This document shows, in pieces, positions 24,001 through 33,055 of a stretch of 52,643 nucleotides of DNA. The translations under genes and the position numbers were made by a program. The notes below the pieces were generated by a model. The model saw nothing but the letters and a program-made list of their open reading frames with translations. It ran no database searches and was not told where the DNA came from. The first letter of the stretch is position 1. Every line of letters begins with the position of its first letter. The stretch is from assembly GCA_030267965.1 (NCBI GenBank), contig BRYA01000020.1, positions 2,524-55,166 of the forward strand, read 5' to 3'. The DNA comes from Triparma columacea (lineage: Eukaryota; Sar; Bolidophyceae; Parmales; Triparmaceae).

Positions 24001-24425
24001 TTGTCTACGCACCACCATTCTAACCCACCTAACGCGCAGCGAGGACTTCAGGCGGCTGGAGTGACGACTACGGGGTCTGGGAGGACGAGGGGGACAACGA
24101 CGACGAGGAGAACGGGGTCGAACGGGAGATGAAGATCATCGAGACGGTCATAGAGGGCAGGGATGGGATCGGCATCACCGAGGGGATCTGGGAGAGGCTC
24201 AGGGTGGAGATTATGAAGGAGGGGAAAGGGATGCTAACGAGGGGGAGGAGAAAAGGGCAGCATATGCTATTCGAGATGGAAAGGAGGGACGACGAAAAGG
24301 GGAAGCTACATGGGAGGAGGAAAAAGAAGAGGTCCAACACCCTCAGCAACATCGTCATGAACGCCAAAATTGTCGGGAAGAAATACGTGCCGCAGAGAGC
24401 GAGCAAGAGCGCGGGAAAGCGATAA
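21071..24425 (+). CDS. PH-like domain protein with acidic and Gly-rich linkers (contains assembly gap)
   Basis: At least ten exons: 21071-21096, 21328-21708, from 21908 to the gap, from after the gap (about 22222) to 22531, then 22614-22789, 22892-23138, 23240-23505, 23589-23763, 23869-23941 and 24040-24425. All joins outside the gap are GT-AG and in phase. The centre (exons from 22892 to 23505) reads as a pleckstrin-homology-like fold: YCRGPVLLRSN, HVWRRFQCTVTKDRMWLVG, then KWSVVCGRTHIQYILKSR and LTWRSALNDRV. Flanking parts are acidic or Gly-rich; the C-terminus is basic (GRRKKKRS, ASKSAGKR). The first exon is only 26 nt. The family is not recognised; phosphoinositide or protein binding is a guess from the PH-like pattern. 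The reading frame across the gap cannot be settled. It ends 46 bp from the convergent WW-RING gene. Confidence 0.65.
22166..22220. other. Assembly gap (55 N)
   Basis: A run of 55 undetermined bases inside the PH-like gene. The frames on the two sides do not agree over this length, so either the gap size is nominal or an intron lies within it. The sequence just right of it (TCCAG then Ser-rich coding) could include a splice acceptor. Confidence 0.99.
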
Positions 24426-24471
24426 TAACAAAGATCAACACCTGAACAACCAACAACAACAACAACATCCA

Positions 24472-25643
24472 TTACATTACAGCACACGCTCTCGACTTAC
24501 CCCCCTCCTCTTCACCCTCTTCGCCCTCCGGCACGACGTCGGCCTTCCCTTTGCTGACCCTCCTGATCTTCGCCTTGCTCCTCTTTGTGAAGTTCCTAAC
24601 AAACTGATTAGACAAGTTAGGCTTGACCTCCTTGACCCACCTCCAGTACCGATCCTCCTCCGTACCATCATGCTCCAGAGTAAGCTTGATCTCCCCGCAG
24701 CAAATTGGGCAGAAGTTCCACGACCCTTGCGCTGTGGGGAGCCCAATGTTGTTCTTCACCCTGCAAGTCTCGCAGACGCACCTATGCCCGCATGGGAAGA
24801 ACACGCTCTTGACTTCCTCGTTCCTGCAGAGCACGCACTTGACGGAGTCGGGGTTCTCGAGCGTAGTCGGCACCACGCGGTAGCAGGACTGGTGGGTGTA
24901 TTCCTGGGCAAGGGACAAGTAATCCTTGTTCAGGTTAGAGGACGCGGCCAGAAGGGCGGGATCAATGGGCGCGGGCTTGGAACTTCGACGGCGCGACGAT
25001 TTGGAGGTTTGTGTCGACCCTGCCGTGAGCGAAGCGAGCAGCAAAAAATGTTGCGTTAGTGTATAGATTGGTCACACTTCGCTTTTGGTATAACCTCACC
25101 TTTTATCGCATTTGCGGGGGGATTCAGAGGTGGCAGGGAATCTAGCATGGACGTGTCGAAACCGGTGTGGTGACCATTGCGCTTTTGAGGCATCGATATT
25201 TTAGGGGCCACGTAGTGTTGAACGTCACCACCGTAGGAGTCAATTAGCCTCTTTACGTCATGTTCAGTACCACCATCGGTGGTGACAGTTTGATAGTACA
25301 CCTGCTGCTCCTCCGTCTGATAATACGTTTGGTGTTGTGCAGGTTGTTGATGTATTTGGTGCCCCCCCCCTCCCCCACCTCCATTCAGAGCCGCCCTCAC
25401 TGCCGCGGCGGCAGACATTGGCGCGACTTCCTCATGTTGTACCTGCACTTGCGCGTACTGCCCCTGCCCCTGCAGCTGCTGCTGCCCCTGCTGCTGCCCC
25501 TGCAGCTGGGGCATCAGGTGCTGAGTGCCAGGGTCAAATCCCACAGGAACCTCCCACTGCGTAGCGCCGGAAATTTCGTTGTAGTAGTAATATTGACCAG
25601 TTGCACCGTCATGATGGGCCGTCCAACCTCCAGAGGAAGCCAT
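24472..25643 (-). CDS. WW-domain and RING-finger protein, putative E3 ubiquitin ligase
   Basis: Exons 25643-25100 and 25019-24472 join in phase 1 to give about 363 residues. Residues 5-40 form a WW domain (GGWTAHHDGATGQYYYYNE, ATQWEVPVGF). A Gln/Gly/Tyr-rich low-complexity linker follows. The second exon carries a RING finger: CVLC, then FFPCGHRCVCETC, then CPIC about 20 residues on, a C3HC4-like layout. WW domains bind Pro-rich ligands and RING fingers recruit E2 enzymes, so a substrate-adaptor E3 ligase is likely. The protein ends in SRACAVM, which fits a CaaX box (Cys-Ala-Val-Met, farnesylation type). A GTAAGT motif just before the end could also be a donor, so the terminus deserves a check. 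It is divergent from the gene at 25838. Confidence 0.82.
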
Positions 25644-25837
25644 CTAAAAAGACTGTTGCCGAAGGCCTCAAGCTTAAAATTCTAACCAGGGCAGGGGGGG
25701 AAGGGGGAACGAGGCAGAATAAAGAGCAGATACAGCCAATCAAGCGAACAACTCACGCCACTAGACGAGAGACGCGTTGTTTGTTAAAAAATTCCAAAAA
25801 AGTTGTCCCAATTGGACCCAATCTAAAAAAACCAGTT

Positions 25838-28019
25838 ATGTCTAGCCAGCATCCCTCTGCCGTAAAAGACGACAGGAATGTCGTGCAGCTTCTGATCGAC
25901 GAGTTAACTGCTGCTGCATCCTGTACCGAATTGAGTAAAGAGAGAGTGTACAGAGTATTCATGACATGCAAGGAGATCTGCGACAACGAAGAGTGCAAGG
26001 TGCTCCTTGTGGCGCTTGGGTGGGTCGAGAACAGCTTGGTCGTCATGAAGAGACTGGAAAATGAGAACGACCTAGAGTTGTTGGATATTGGATGGGAGAT
26101 ACTCTACTTTTGCGCGTTTGAGATTGCAGAGGAGTTTGGATCGAGAGAGAGTGGGGGTGCAGAAGTTGTTATACATATTGGAAAATCAGCGGCTCGGATT
26201 TTGAGGAAGATTCACGAAAAGGGGTTGTGGTCGCCAGGGCTGAGTTGTAACGTTGCGAGTCTTTTGTACGCTCTCTGGCTGGAGGATGGGTTCCAGGAAT
26301 GCATCAAGAAGGCGTTTGCCAACGGCGAGTGTGCGCTTGGCGTCCTGGTGAGGGATGTTCGGAACGACGAAGAGATTGAGGTTGAGGTTGTGTCGCTGTT
26401 TGACGGATTGCTGAAAGGTGGTGCATTGGCGACAAGCGGCGGTGGCAGCAATGTGGAGAGAGCCATCGTTGGAGAGTTGGCAGCAAAGGTGAGAAGAGTG
26501 CGGAATCTTAGTGCACCCCGCTTCATGCACACTATGCAACTAGAGCTCAGCTCCTTCACTGTCGCAGATTGAAAAGTACAAGGCAAACGCAGAGTTCGTG
26601 GAAACCGCTGCTTCCGTCGTTCGAGGGCTAATGAACAGGATGGTGGAGGAGAGGAAGGGCACAGAAATGGAGCAAGAGACTGCAAATGCTAAGAGAGTAG
26701 TAGTTAAGCCCCTTATGCCCCCAAGGCCCCCTCAAGATGGCGCCCCAAAAGCCAGCTCAGCCCCTAAGGCCAGTCCAACCCCTAATGCCAGTCCGACCCC
26801 TAAAGCCCTACCTTCGAACTCCCCCCTGATATCCTCATCGCCCCCAAAGGCTTCGCCCATTCAACTCTCTCCTTCAGCAATGTGGAGCCGAAATATCAGC
26901 GAGTCGTGTATCTTACGGCACCTTGGAGTCGAAGAAGGAGCCCTTATGAGCGAGGAGGTCGAGGACCTCGTGGAGAGGGGCAAGACAACCCTTGGCGTCA
27001 CCTTCCTCAAGATGGGTGGAGACTGGAAACGGGCGATCCACAAGAGCAGGCTCAGGAAATTCCTCAAAGCAGCGGGGCTATGCCCGCAACTCGCCGGCGC
27101 TGACCTCATCATAAAAAGGGTAAACGGTCCGAGAAGTGGGGTGGACTTCGAGAGCTACTGCGAAATTTTGATGCAATGCAAAGGAGGAGGAAAGGGGAGT
27201 AGAGGAGTGAAGCTAGCGATTGACGCCCTTACCAACTTAATAAAGAAAGGGGGGGAGAAAGACCTCAAGAAACAGAAGGAGGAGCAAGAGCAAAAGCAAG
27301 AAGAGGAAGAGAGGATGAGATTGATTGCGGAAGAAATGGAAACGAAAAGTGAAGAGGAAGAGGAAAAGAAGAGGGCGGGGGAGACATCTAAGACATCGCC
27401 CAAACAGCCGAAGAAGCCACTCACGAAGCAGGAGTTCTTTGTGGCCGTCTTGCACACGGAGAGGAGGGCGCTAAAAGCTATCTTCAAATTCTACTCGACA
27501 GAAAAGGAGGAAGGAACGCTCGTGAGCCCAAGGAAGCAAAGTCCAGGAATGAGCTTCCAAAAGAAGGTCATCACCTACTTGAGCTACAAGGGGCTTCTCG
27601 ACTTCACTCGCGACTTCTGCGTCAGCCCCGATTTGGTTACCAAGGGGTACTGCCAGGAGGTCTTCTCTAGGCTCTGCAACGGGAGGAAAGGGGCTAAGAA
27701 GCAGCTGGTTAGGAGGGACTCTGTTTTGTTGGCTGAGAAAAAGCTAGGGCTTTCGTACGCGGAGTTCGAGATCTTTCTTGGGTCCATCGCTGCCGAATGC
27801 CGCTGGTTTCTCAAGAAGAAAGTCGAGGAGGCCGAGCTGGACGACGAAGACCGCAGGATCATGTACCAGCAACAAGCCCTCGCTCTTCTCCACTGGCTAG
27901 AGACGTCGAGGGGCAAGGACAAGATCAACAGGGTCCGGGGAAATGCACTCATCCCAAGATTCATATTTGTCAGCAAAGTGGAGAACGTGGAAACCTTGTC
28001 GCATTTCTTCGTCTCATAA
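25838..28019 (+). CDS. Unrecognised helical protein with Pro/Ser and Glu/Lys linkers
   Basis: Two exons, 25838-26488 and 26568-28019, join in phase 0 to give about 700 residues. The first 230 residues look all-helical and could be armadillo/HEAT-like (VVQLLIDELTAAASC, CKVLLVALGWVENSLVVMKRL, NVASLLYALWLEDGFQE). A Pro-Lys-Ala-Ser repeat linker follows (PKASPTPNASPTPKA), then a helical block (SCILRHLGVEEG, GGDWKRAIHKSRLRKFLKAAGL), a long Glu/Lys/Gln coil, and a C-terminal block (FFVAVLHTERRALKAIFKFY, YLSYKGLLDFTRDF, LSYAEFEIFLGSIA). The start chosen is the ATG of MSSQHPSAV; the frame is open further upstream, but that part overlaps the divergent WW-RING gene start. The function is not recognised. 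Confidence 0.7.
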
Positions 28020-28220
28020 GTCTTAAAAAACTTCGTTTACAGAAGGTAAAGGCTCCTAGTTCATTTATTACTTTTGGGTTTGCAGCCAGAAGTTGGCCGC
28101 TTGAGAACTCGGAGACTCTCGTTTTGTGCGTGAAATGGAAATATCATCATGGATGCTTGTTGATAGAATATGTTTACAGTGGAGTGTGGTATGCGCGTGT
28201 GCTTAAGTCCTACGGATCAC

Positions 28221-29813
28221 TTAGTAGGCGGAGAGGTCGCACAGTGCGACCCCAGAGGGCGAGCGGGAGAGCTTGCCTTCGGTCTTCTCACCGCTGACGA
28301 TCACGTCCTCGTTGTCAAGTGCCGAGTTGCTGTCGCTGTGAGGCATGGACTCGACACCCATGGAAACTAGGGAGCGGCGGAGGTTCTCGATGACTGGGAG
28401 GGTGTGGGGGGGGTTGGGGTGGGAAGGTGGGGGAGGGCGTGAGGGGAGTTGAAAGATATGGGGGTTTTGCGGCGCCCCTCCCTCTTCGATCGTCCCCGTA
28501 TTCTTACCTGGAATGTCATTGAGCCTCCCTTCGATATCAACCCCCTCGAAGAACATCTCTTCATCGTCATCTCCCACTGTAGGGGCGGAGGTGCTCTCGA
28601 TGACGTTGAAGGATCCGCAAACGTTCTTGTCTGCCATCATGTCAGAGAAGGCACGAACCTCCTCGGCGGACTCGACACCACCGTGGAGGAAGGGGTCGGA
28701 GCGCATCTCCTGCGAGGGTGGTTGGGGAGGGGGGAAAATGGGGGAGAGTGAGGTGAAAGAAATGGAGACGGTTGTGTGCTCTTTACATCAGCGGAACAAA
28801 CAACAACCCCCGACTGACCTCGAAAGCCCGCGCCTGTTCGAGGATAGTAGCCTTAAGGTGCTCGAAAGCTTGATCTGCGAGTTCGTCCCCGTTCATCTCC
28901 TGGAGCGCCATCCTGACCTCCGTCTTGCTCTCCTCCTGGTAGAACCCTACGCCATGGCAGTACGCGTCGTTCAGCATCTCGTTGACAGCGGCGGACTCCT
29001 CCGCGTCGTCAGAGGCGGCCTTGGCGGAAAGGTAGAATCCACCGTGCTGGAATTGATCAGAATCACATTCCTCAAGGGCGGCGAGCTCCTCTGAATCAAG
29101 GAATTCAACAAGGGTTGAACGGGTATAGGATTCTGTGAAATGCTTGTAAACCTGCGTGATTGGTAGGGAACGGGCGAGGGGAAGGGGGGTGGAGGGGGGA
29201 GTCAGAATGACGGGGGAAATGAGATCCAAGACCCAACGTCGAACTTGCGGATTTTTAATTCTTACCATTTTGATCGGAGTTCACTTCTTTGAATACTGCA
29301 ATGGTGAAAGGAAAGGGTATCGCGACGTGTTAGTGCACATAGGGATAGGGGCGAGCAAAGTCAACCAAAATTAAAGCCTAAAGATGGGTGACGCCACCTC
29401 GGGGGCTGAAACCAGAACAATGATGCACCCAGCAGGGCGGCAGAGGTGTGATATGGGAAGACGAAGCAACGCAAGTTGAGCGATGCAAAAATAGGGCGAC
29501 CTTGGGGGAAATTGGGGGAAATCTTACGAGAGGGAGTTTGAAGGACAAGTTCTGAGTGGCTCTCAAAATTGTAAGGTTGAAGCAGAAATGATAAATACGC
29601 GAATTTCATTCTACCGTGACATCCTACTCCATCCTCCTCCGCGTCGTCCCCTTCCACACGCCCTCCCCTCCCACACGCCCCCCCCTCCCACACGCCCTCC
29701 CGCCCCTTGTTTAGGTTAACACAATTTTCATTTTTTAGACGGGATCGAGAAAGGAGGATAGCAACGCTTACGTACGCCCGGGTAGGATGGGACGATAGCT
29801 GTGTGTCGGCCAT
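28221..29813 (-). CDS. Unrecognised acidic protein, 5' exons uncertain
   Basis: Three exons are well supported on the minus strand: 29151-28819, 28709-28508 and 28393-28221, joined in phase, giving about 235 residues rich in Asp, Glu and Ser. No family is recognised. The 5' end is unclear. One option is an ATG at 29266-29268 lying directly on a GTAAGA donor, so that the first coding exon is only the start codon; the same intron is also open in frame. Another is a first exon at 29813-29772 (MADTQLSSHPTRAY, then GTAAGC) joined through an exon whose acceptor is near 29300 and which reads FKEVNSDQN. The intron at 28710-28818 begins with an unusual GTCAGT donor and carries a piece of the inverted-repeat element found in the nitrate reductase introns. 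Confidence 0.55.
28782..28806 (-). mobile_element. Fragment of introner/MITE-like element in an intron
   Basis: The minus strand reads TTGTTGTTTGTTCC followed by GCTGATGTAAA, 25 bases identical to the left end of the element in nitrate reductase intron 2. It lies 12 bases inside the donor of the host intron and in the same orientation relative to transcription. No matching right-hand inverted repeat is seen, so this copy is partial or decayed. Confidence 0.6.
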
Positions 29814-30037
29814 TTTAGCAAAAGAGTAGAAATTCGAAATTCGCGCCCACTTTTGGGGCTTTTGGGAGATTTGGGGTTCTCATAGGTTTTACTTACCCTG
29901 AGATACACCGATCGTAAAATTGGTGAGTTGACGTAGAATATAGAGGTTTTCTTCCGTTCTCCCAAAAAAACAACTCTGTTTGGTTAATTATCAAAAAATG
30001 TTGCGCGTGACGCCGTATAAACCGCCCGCAACATTAC
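29269..30037. other. Sparse region upstream of nitrite reductase
   Basis: Apart from the possible first exon at 29772-29813 and a repeat at 29849-29946, no gene is seen. A C-rich block of short imperfect repeats (CCCACACGCCCTCCC type) lies at about 29,650-29,705. Confidence 0.45.
29849..29946. repeat. Dispersed ~97-bp repeat, copy A
   Basis: Shares about 97 bp at roughly 85-90% identity by eye, in the same orientation, with 43384-43480. The core includes GAGATTTGGGGTTCTCA, AGGTTTTACTTAC and GAGATACACCGATCGTAA. On the minus strand it contains CAGGGTAAGTAAAACC, which could act as a splice donor. This copy ends 36 bp upstream of a minus-strand ATG at 29813, so it could be a promoter or leader sequence. 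Confidence 0.8.
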
Positions 30038-30323
30038 CGTATCCGTACCATGTTCAAAAATGCCCCATGAGGCACCATGTTTACCTTAAAATCGCGATGA
30101 CACACGCTTACTTGGTGGTCAAACCAAGCCACTCCTTAGATGTCGCCATCCCCCCCTTTCCAATCCTCCTCCCCCCGAATCGTATCCGTACCATGTTCAA
30201 AAATGCCCCATGAGGCACCATGTTTACCCTAAAATCGTGATGATACACGCTTACTTGGTGGTCAAACCAAGCCACTCCTTAGATGTCGCCATCCCCCCCT
30301 TTCCAATCCTCCTCCCCCCGAAT
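30038..30323. repeat. Tandem duplication (143 bp) of the nitrite reductase 3' end
   Basis: Positions 30038-30180 and 30181-30323 are two direct copies differing at only a few bases. The right copy contains the last codons of nitrite reductase (ending SKEWLGLTTK and stop at 30251); the left copy is the same coding end and flank, now lying beyond the stop. Confidence 0.93.
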
Positions 30324-32739
30324 CTCTCCACAATAATTTCCACGAGCTCTGGTATCAGAGTCTCCTCCTCCACTAGGACCCCCTTCTTGTCCGGCTCCAT
30401 CTGCAGGGCCCCGTTCTCCCCTATCGTGCCACCCACGAAAATGTTGACCCCAGGCACCGCCATGCTTTTCCCGGTATCTGGGTCAACCTTCCTCGCCGGG
30501 CACCCCATAAGTCCAATGTCCGCAGCCTGTACCTGTCCGCACGAGTTCGGGCACCCCGTCCAATGTATCCTAACGGTGTTATCGCAAGCGACCAAACCCT
30601 CCAGAATTAACGCGTACCTCTCGGCGGTCTGCTTTGTCTCGATCATTGCGAGGCCGCAGAACTGGGAACCGGTGCAGGACACGACGCCGCCCTCGATGTT
30701 TCCGGACTTTACTTTGAGCCTGGTTGTCAGTATTGGGGATTGGAAAGCTTTTGCGTTAGTGGGATGGATGTACTCGTTCCCCTAAACAACGGTCCCTACC
30801 CTTTCACCAATCTCACCTCTTGTCGTTTCCGAACATTGGTTCCGCAAGCAAGTCGGTAACGTCCTGGTCCTTGACGTTAGGCAGGATAACGTTTTGCTCA
30901 ACCGTCAGCCTGACTTCCCCCCCGCTGTACTTGTCGGCTACGTCTGCAATCTCGCGAGCCTCGTGCCTGCTGAGACGCCCAACAGGGACGAGTACGCCAA
31001 CGCGGTTAAGCCCCTATTGGACGACGCGGGGGATTTAGGGTTAGGCGGCATTCAGTTGAAAGGAATTTTTTGTTCACAGGAACCTGTGTCTCGCACTTGC
31101 CATCCCACTTACCTCCTGCTTCTGTTTGTGCACTCCCAATAACCCCCTTCGTTCGAACTTGTCGTCCGGTTGTCCCTGCCACCCGTCAGTTTCGAGTCCC
31201 CTCTCTTTCATCATGTCCTTAATCTTCCTTCCAAACTCCTCGACGCCGTACTTTTCAACCAGCCACATTAGCCTAGCCTTCTGCCTGTCCTTCCTCTCCC
31301 CCTCGTCCCTGAAAACTTCGAGTATGCAGTCGCACAGTCCATGGACGGACTCGATGTCCCCCCTAACCCAAATATCAGTCTTGACGGACTCTGCTACCCT
31401 CTTGATACTCATATAACCGCCCAGAACCACGTTGAACCCTGCCTCCCCGGTGCCTTCGTTCTTAACGGCCTGCATCCCTATGTCATTGATGTGCGTGTGC
31501 GCGAAGTCGTCCCTGCTCCCGCTAATAGCGATGTTGAACTTTCGCCCTAGGTTCCCCCACTTTGGGTTCCCCCTTAGCCCGGTTAATGGGTCCATGGAGA
31601 CAAGGTCGTTTAGAGCGTTGCAGAGGGGACGGGTGTCGACTAACTCGAGAGGGTCAAGACCGGCGAGGGGGGAACCCACGACGTTACGGACGTTGTCGAG
31701 GGCGCTTTGGAAGGAGGTCTTGGTGAGGGCGGGGAGGGGGGGGGGGGGGGGGGATTAGCACTTGATACTCTCATTCCAATTATGACGGTCCACAACACCT
31801 CTCCCGCCCCTACAACTCACGAGGTTCCTAGCATGTAGTCCGTCGATGATATCTGGGGCCGTCTCGATGGTTACTCCACGCATCTGGATATTCTGGCGGG
31901 TCGTTATGTCAATCACTCCAACGTCCTCGGGATACTTGGACACGCAGTCGGCGAAGAAACGCATCTGTGAGGAATTCACGATGCCGTTGGGGACCTTTAA
32001 CCTCATCATGAATGTTCCTGGATTCTGTGCGGGGGGTGAGGGGGGGAAGAGGGGATGAGGGGAAGGTAGTGGTGGGTTTGGGGTTATTATGATTGGATTG
32101 GATAGTCGACTTACCTTCTTTCTACGATGAAGCATGCCCACCCACTTGAGCCTGATGTCAACATCTGCTCCGTCCAGCTGCAATCATGGGAGTTGAAGAA
32201 ACGAGCGAAGCAAGCGTTAGGAATACATTCGAATGCACTAGAATACCCGTCCAAATACCCCCAATACCGCACTGTTGTCCAGGATCGTCTGGGCGTACTC
32301 CGCGGCCTCCTCACGCTCAAACTCGTCAGTCAGATCTCGAAACACGACACTGTGGTATCCGTTAGGGCTGACGATGCCGTGGAACTCTCGTCCACACGTA
32401 ACTCCCCGCCCTTGCGGACTACGCGAATCCCTCGCTCACCTCCTCCCAAGTGAGTTCCCCGTTCCTGATCTTGTCTGCAAAGTCGTAGATGTCCGTCCAA
32501 GCATTTGTTGGGTCCCTAGCGAGCTTAGCCTTCTCTGTAGGGTTTGGGGCGTTGTCAATGATACGGGAGAGTGTAGACTCGGGAAGGAAGGAAGAACCTG
32601 AAGGTACAGCCGGCCTGGACTTTGTTGAGTAGAGAGGACGAGAGGTTGTGTATGTTTTTTGGGTGAATAGTGCTGCTGGAAATGCGCTAACAATAGGGAG
32701 TGATACGAGTAGTAGTGAATAGAACGAATAGAACATCAT
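30251..32739 (-). CDS. NIR: Ferredoxin-nitrite reductase, plastid targeted
   Basis: Six exons on the minus strand: 32739-32440, 32177-32115, 32024-31821, 31718-31113, 31013-30817 and 30719-30251, in phase, giving about 612 residues. The N-terminus is a signal peptide (MMFYSFYSLLLVSLPIVSAF) followed by a Ser/Thr/Arg-rich transit part; Phe after VSA is the mark of stramenopile plastid import. The mature part has DVDIRLKWVGMLHRRKK, FMMRLKVPNGIVNSSQ, DITTRQNIQMRGV, DNVRNVVGSPLAGLDPLELVDTRP, VPVGRLSRHE and RLTVEQNVILPNV. The four Cys that bind the siroheme-4Fe4S centre are in CTGSQFC and GCPNSC. It reduces nitrite to ammonium with six electrons from ferredoxin. The acceptor of exon 4 is AAG after a long C tract. 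It is divergent from nitrate reductase. The 260-bp first intron contains a coding-like stretch. Confidence 0.93.
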
Positions 32740-33055
32740 AGTTGACGTGCCGTCCTGTCGATGCATGGGGAGGTTGGTTAGAAATGTGGTTAATTTGACA
32801 TTTGGATATGACGATATGATCGATATGAGCGTGGCAGAGGGAATTTTTATGTACCACAAGTCATATTGTGAAGAGGGAGTGCAACAGAATTAACGCACTG
32901 CATCCAACGCCCCCTATTATTACTATTCGGGCCGTGTTTGAGTACACCAACCTGTGATAATGGATTATGATAAAAATGTTGTCTTTTCATCGTCGTCGTT
33001 TGTACGCACGAGGTGGCTGTGTGAAAATTGCCCAAATCATTCATTCATTCGTATA
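32740..33055. promoter_or_regulatory. Shared divergent promoter of nitrite and nitrate reductase
   Basis: Only 316 bp separate the two start codons, so both genes probably share control elements. Clusters of GATA cores occur in it: GGATATGACGATATGATCGATATG-like sequence near 32806-32827 and TGATAATGG plus ATGATAAAAA near 32955-32974. GATA factors control nitrate genes in fungi; whether that holds here is unknown. Confidence 0.5.

Noticed and set aside
29361..29813. 150-codon minus-strand ORF starting MADTQLSSHP
   Set aside because: Only the first 14 codons, before a GTAAGC donor, look like a possible exon; the rest has intron-like composition.
30210..30785. Plus-strand ORF of 191 codons
   Set aside because: Antisense to the conserved C-terminal exon of nitrite reductase.
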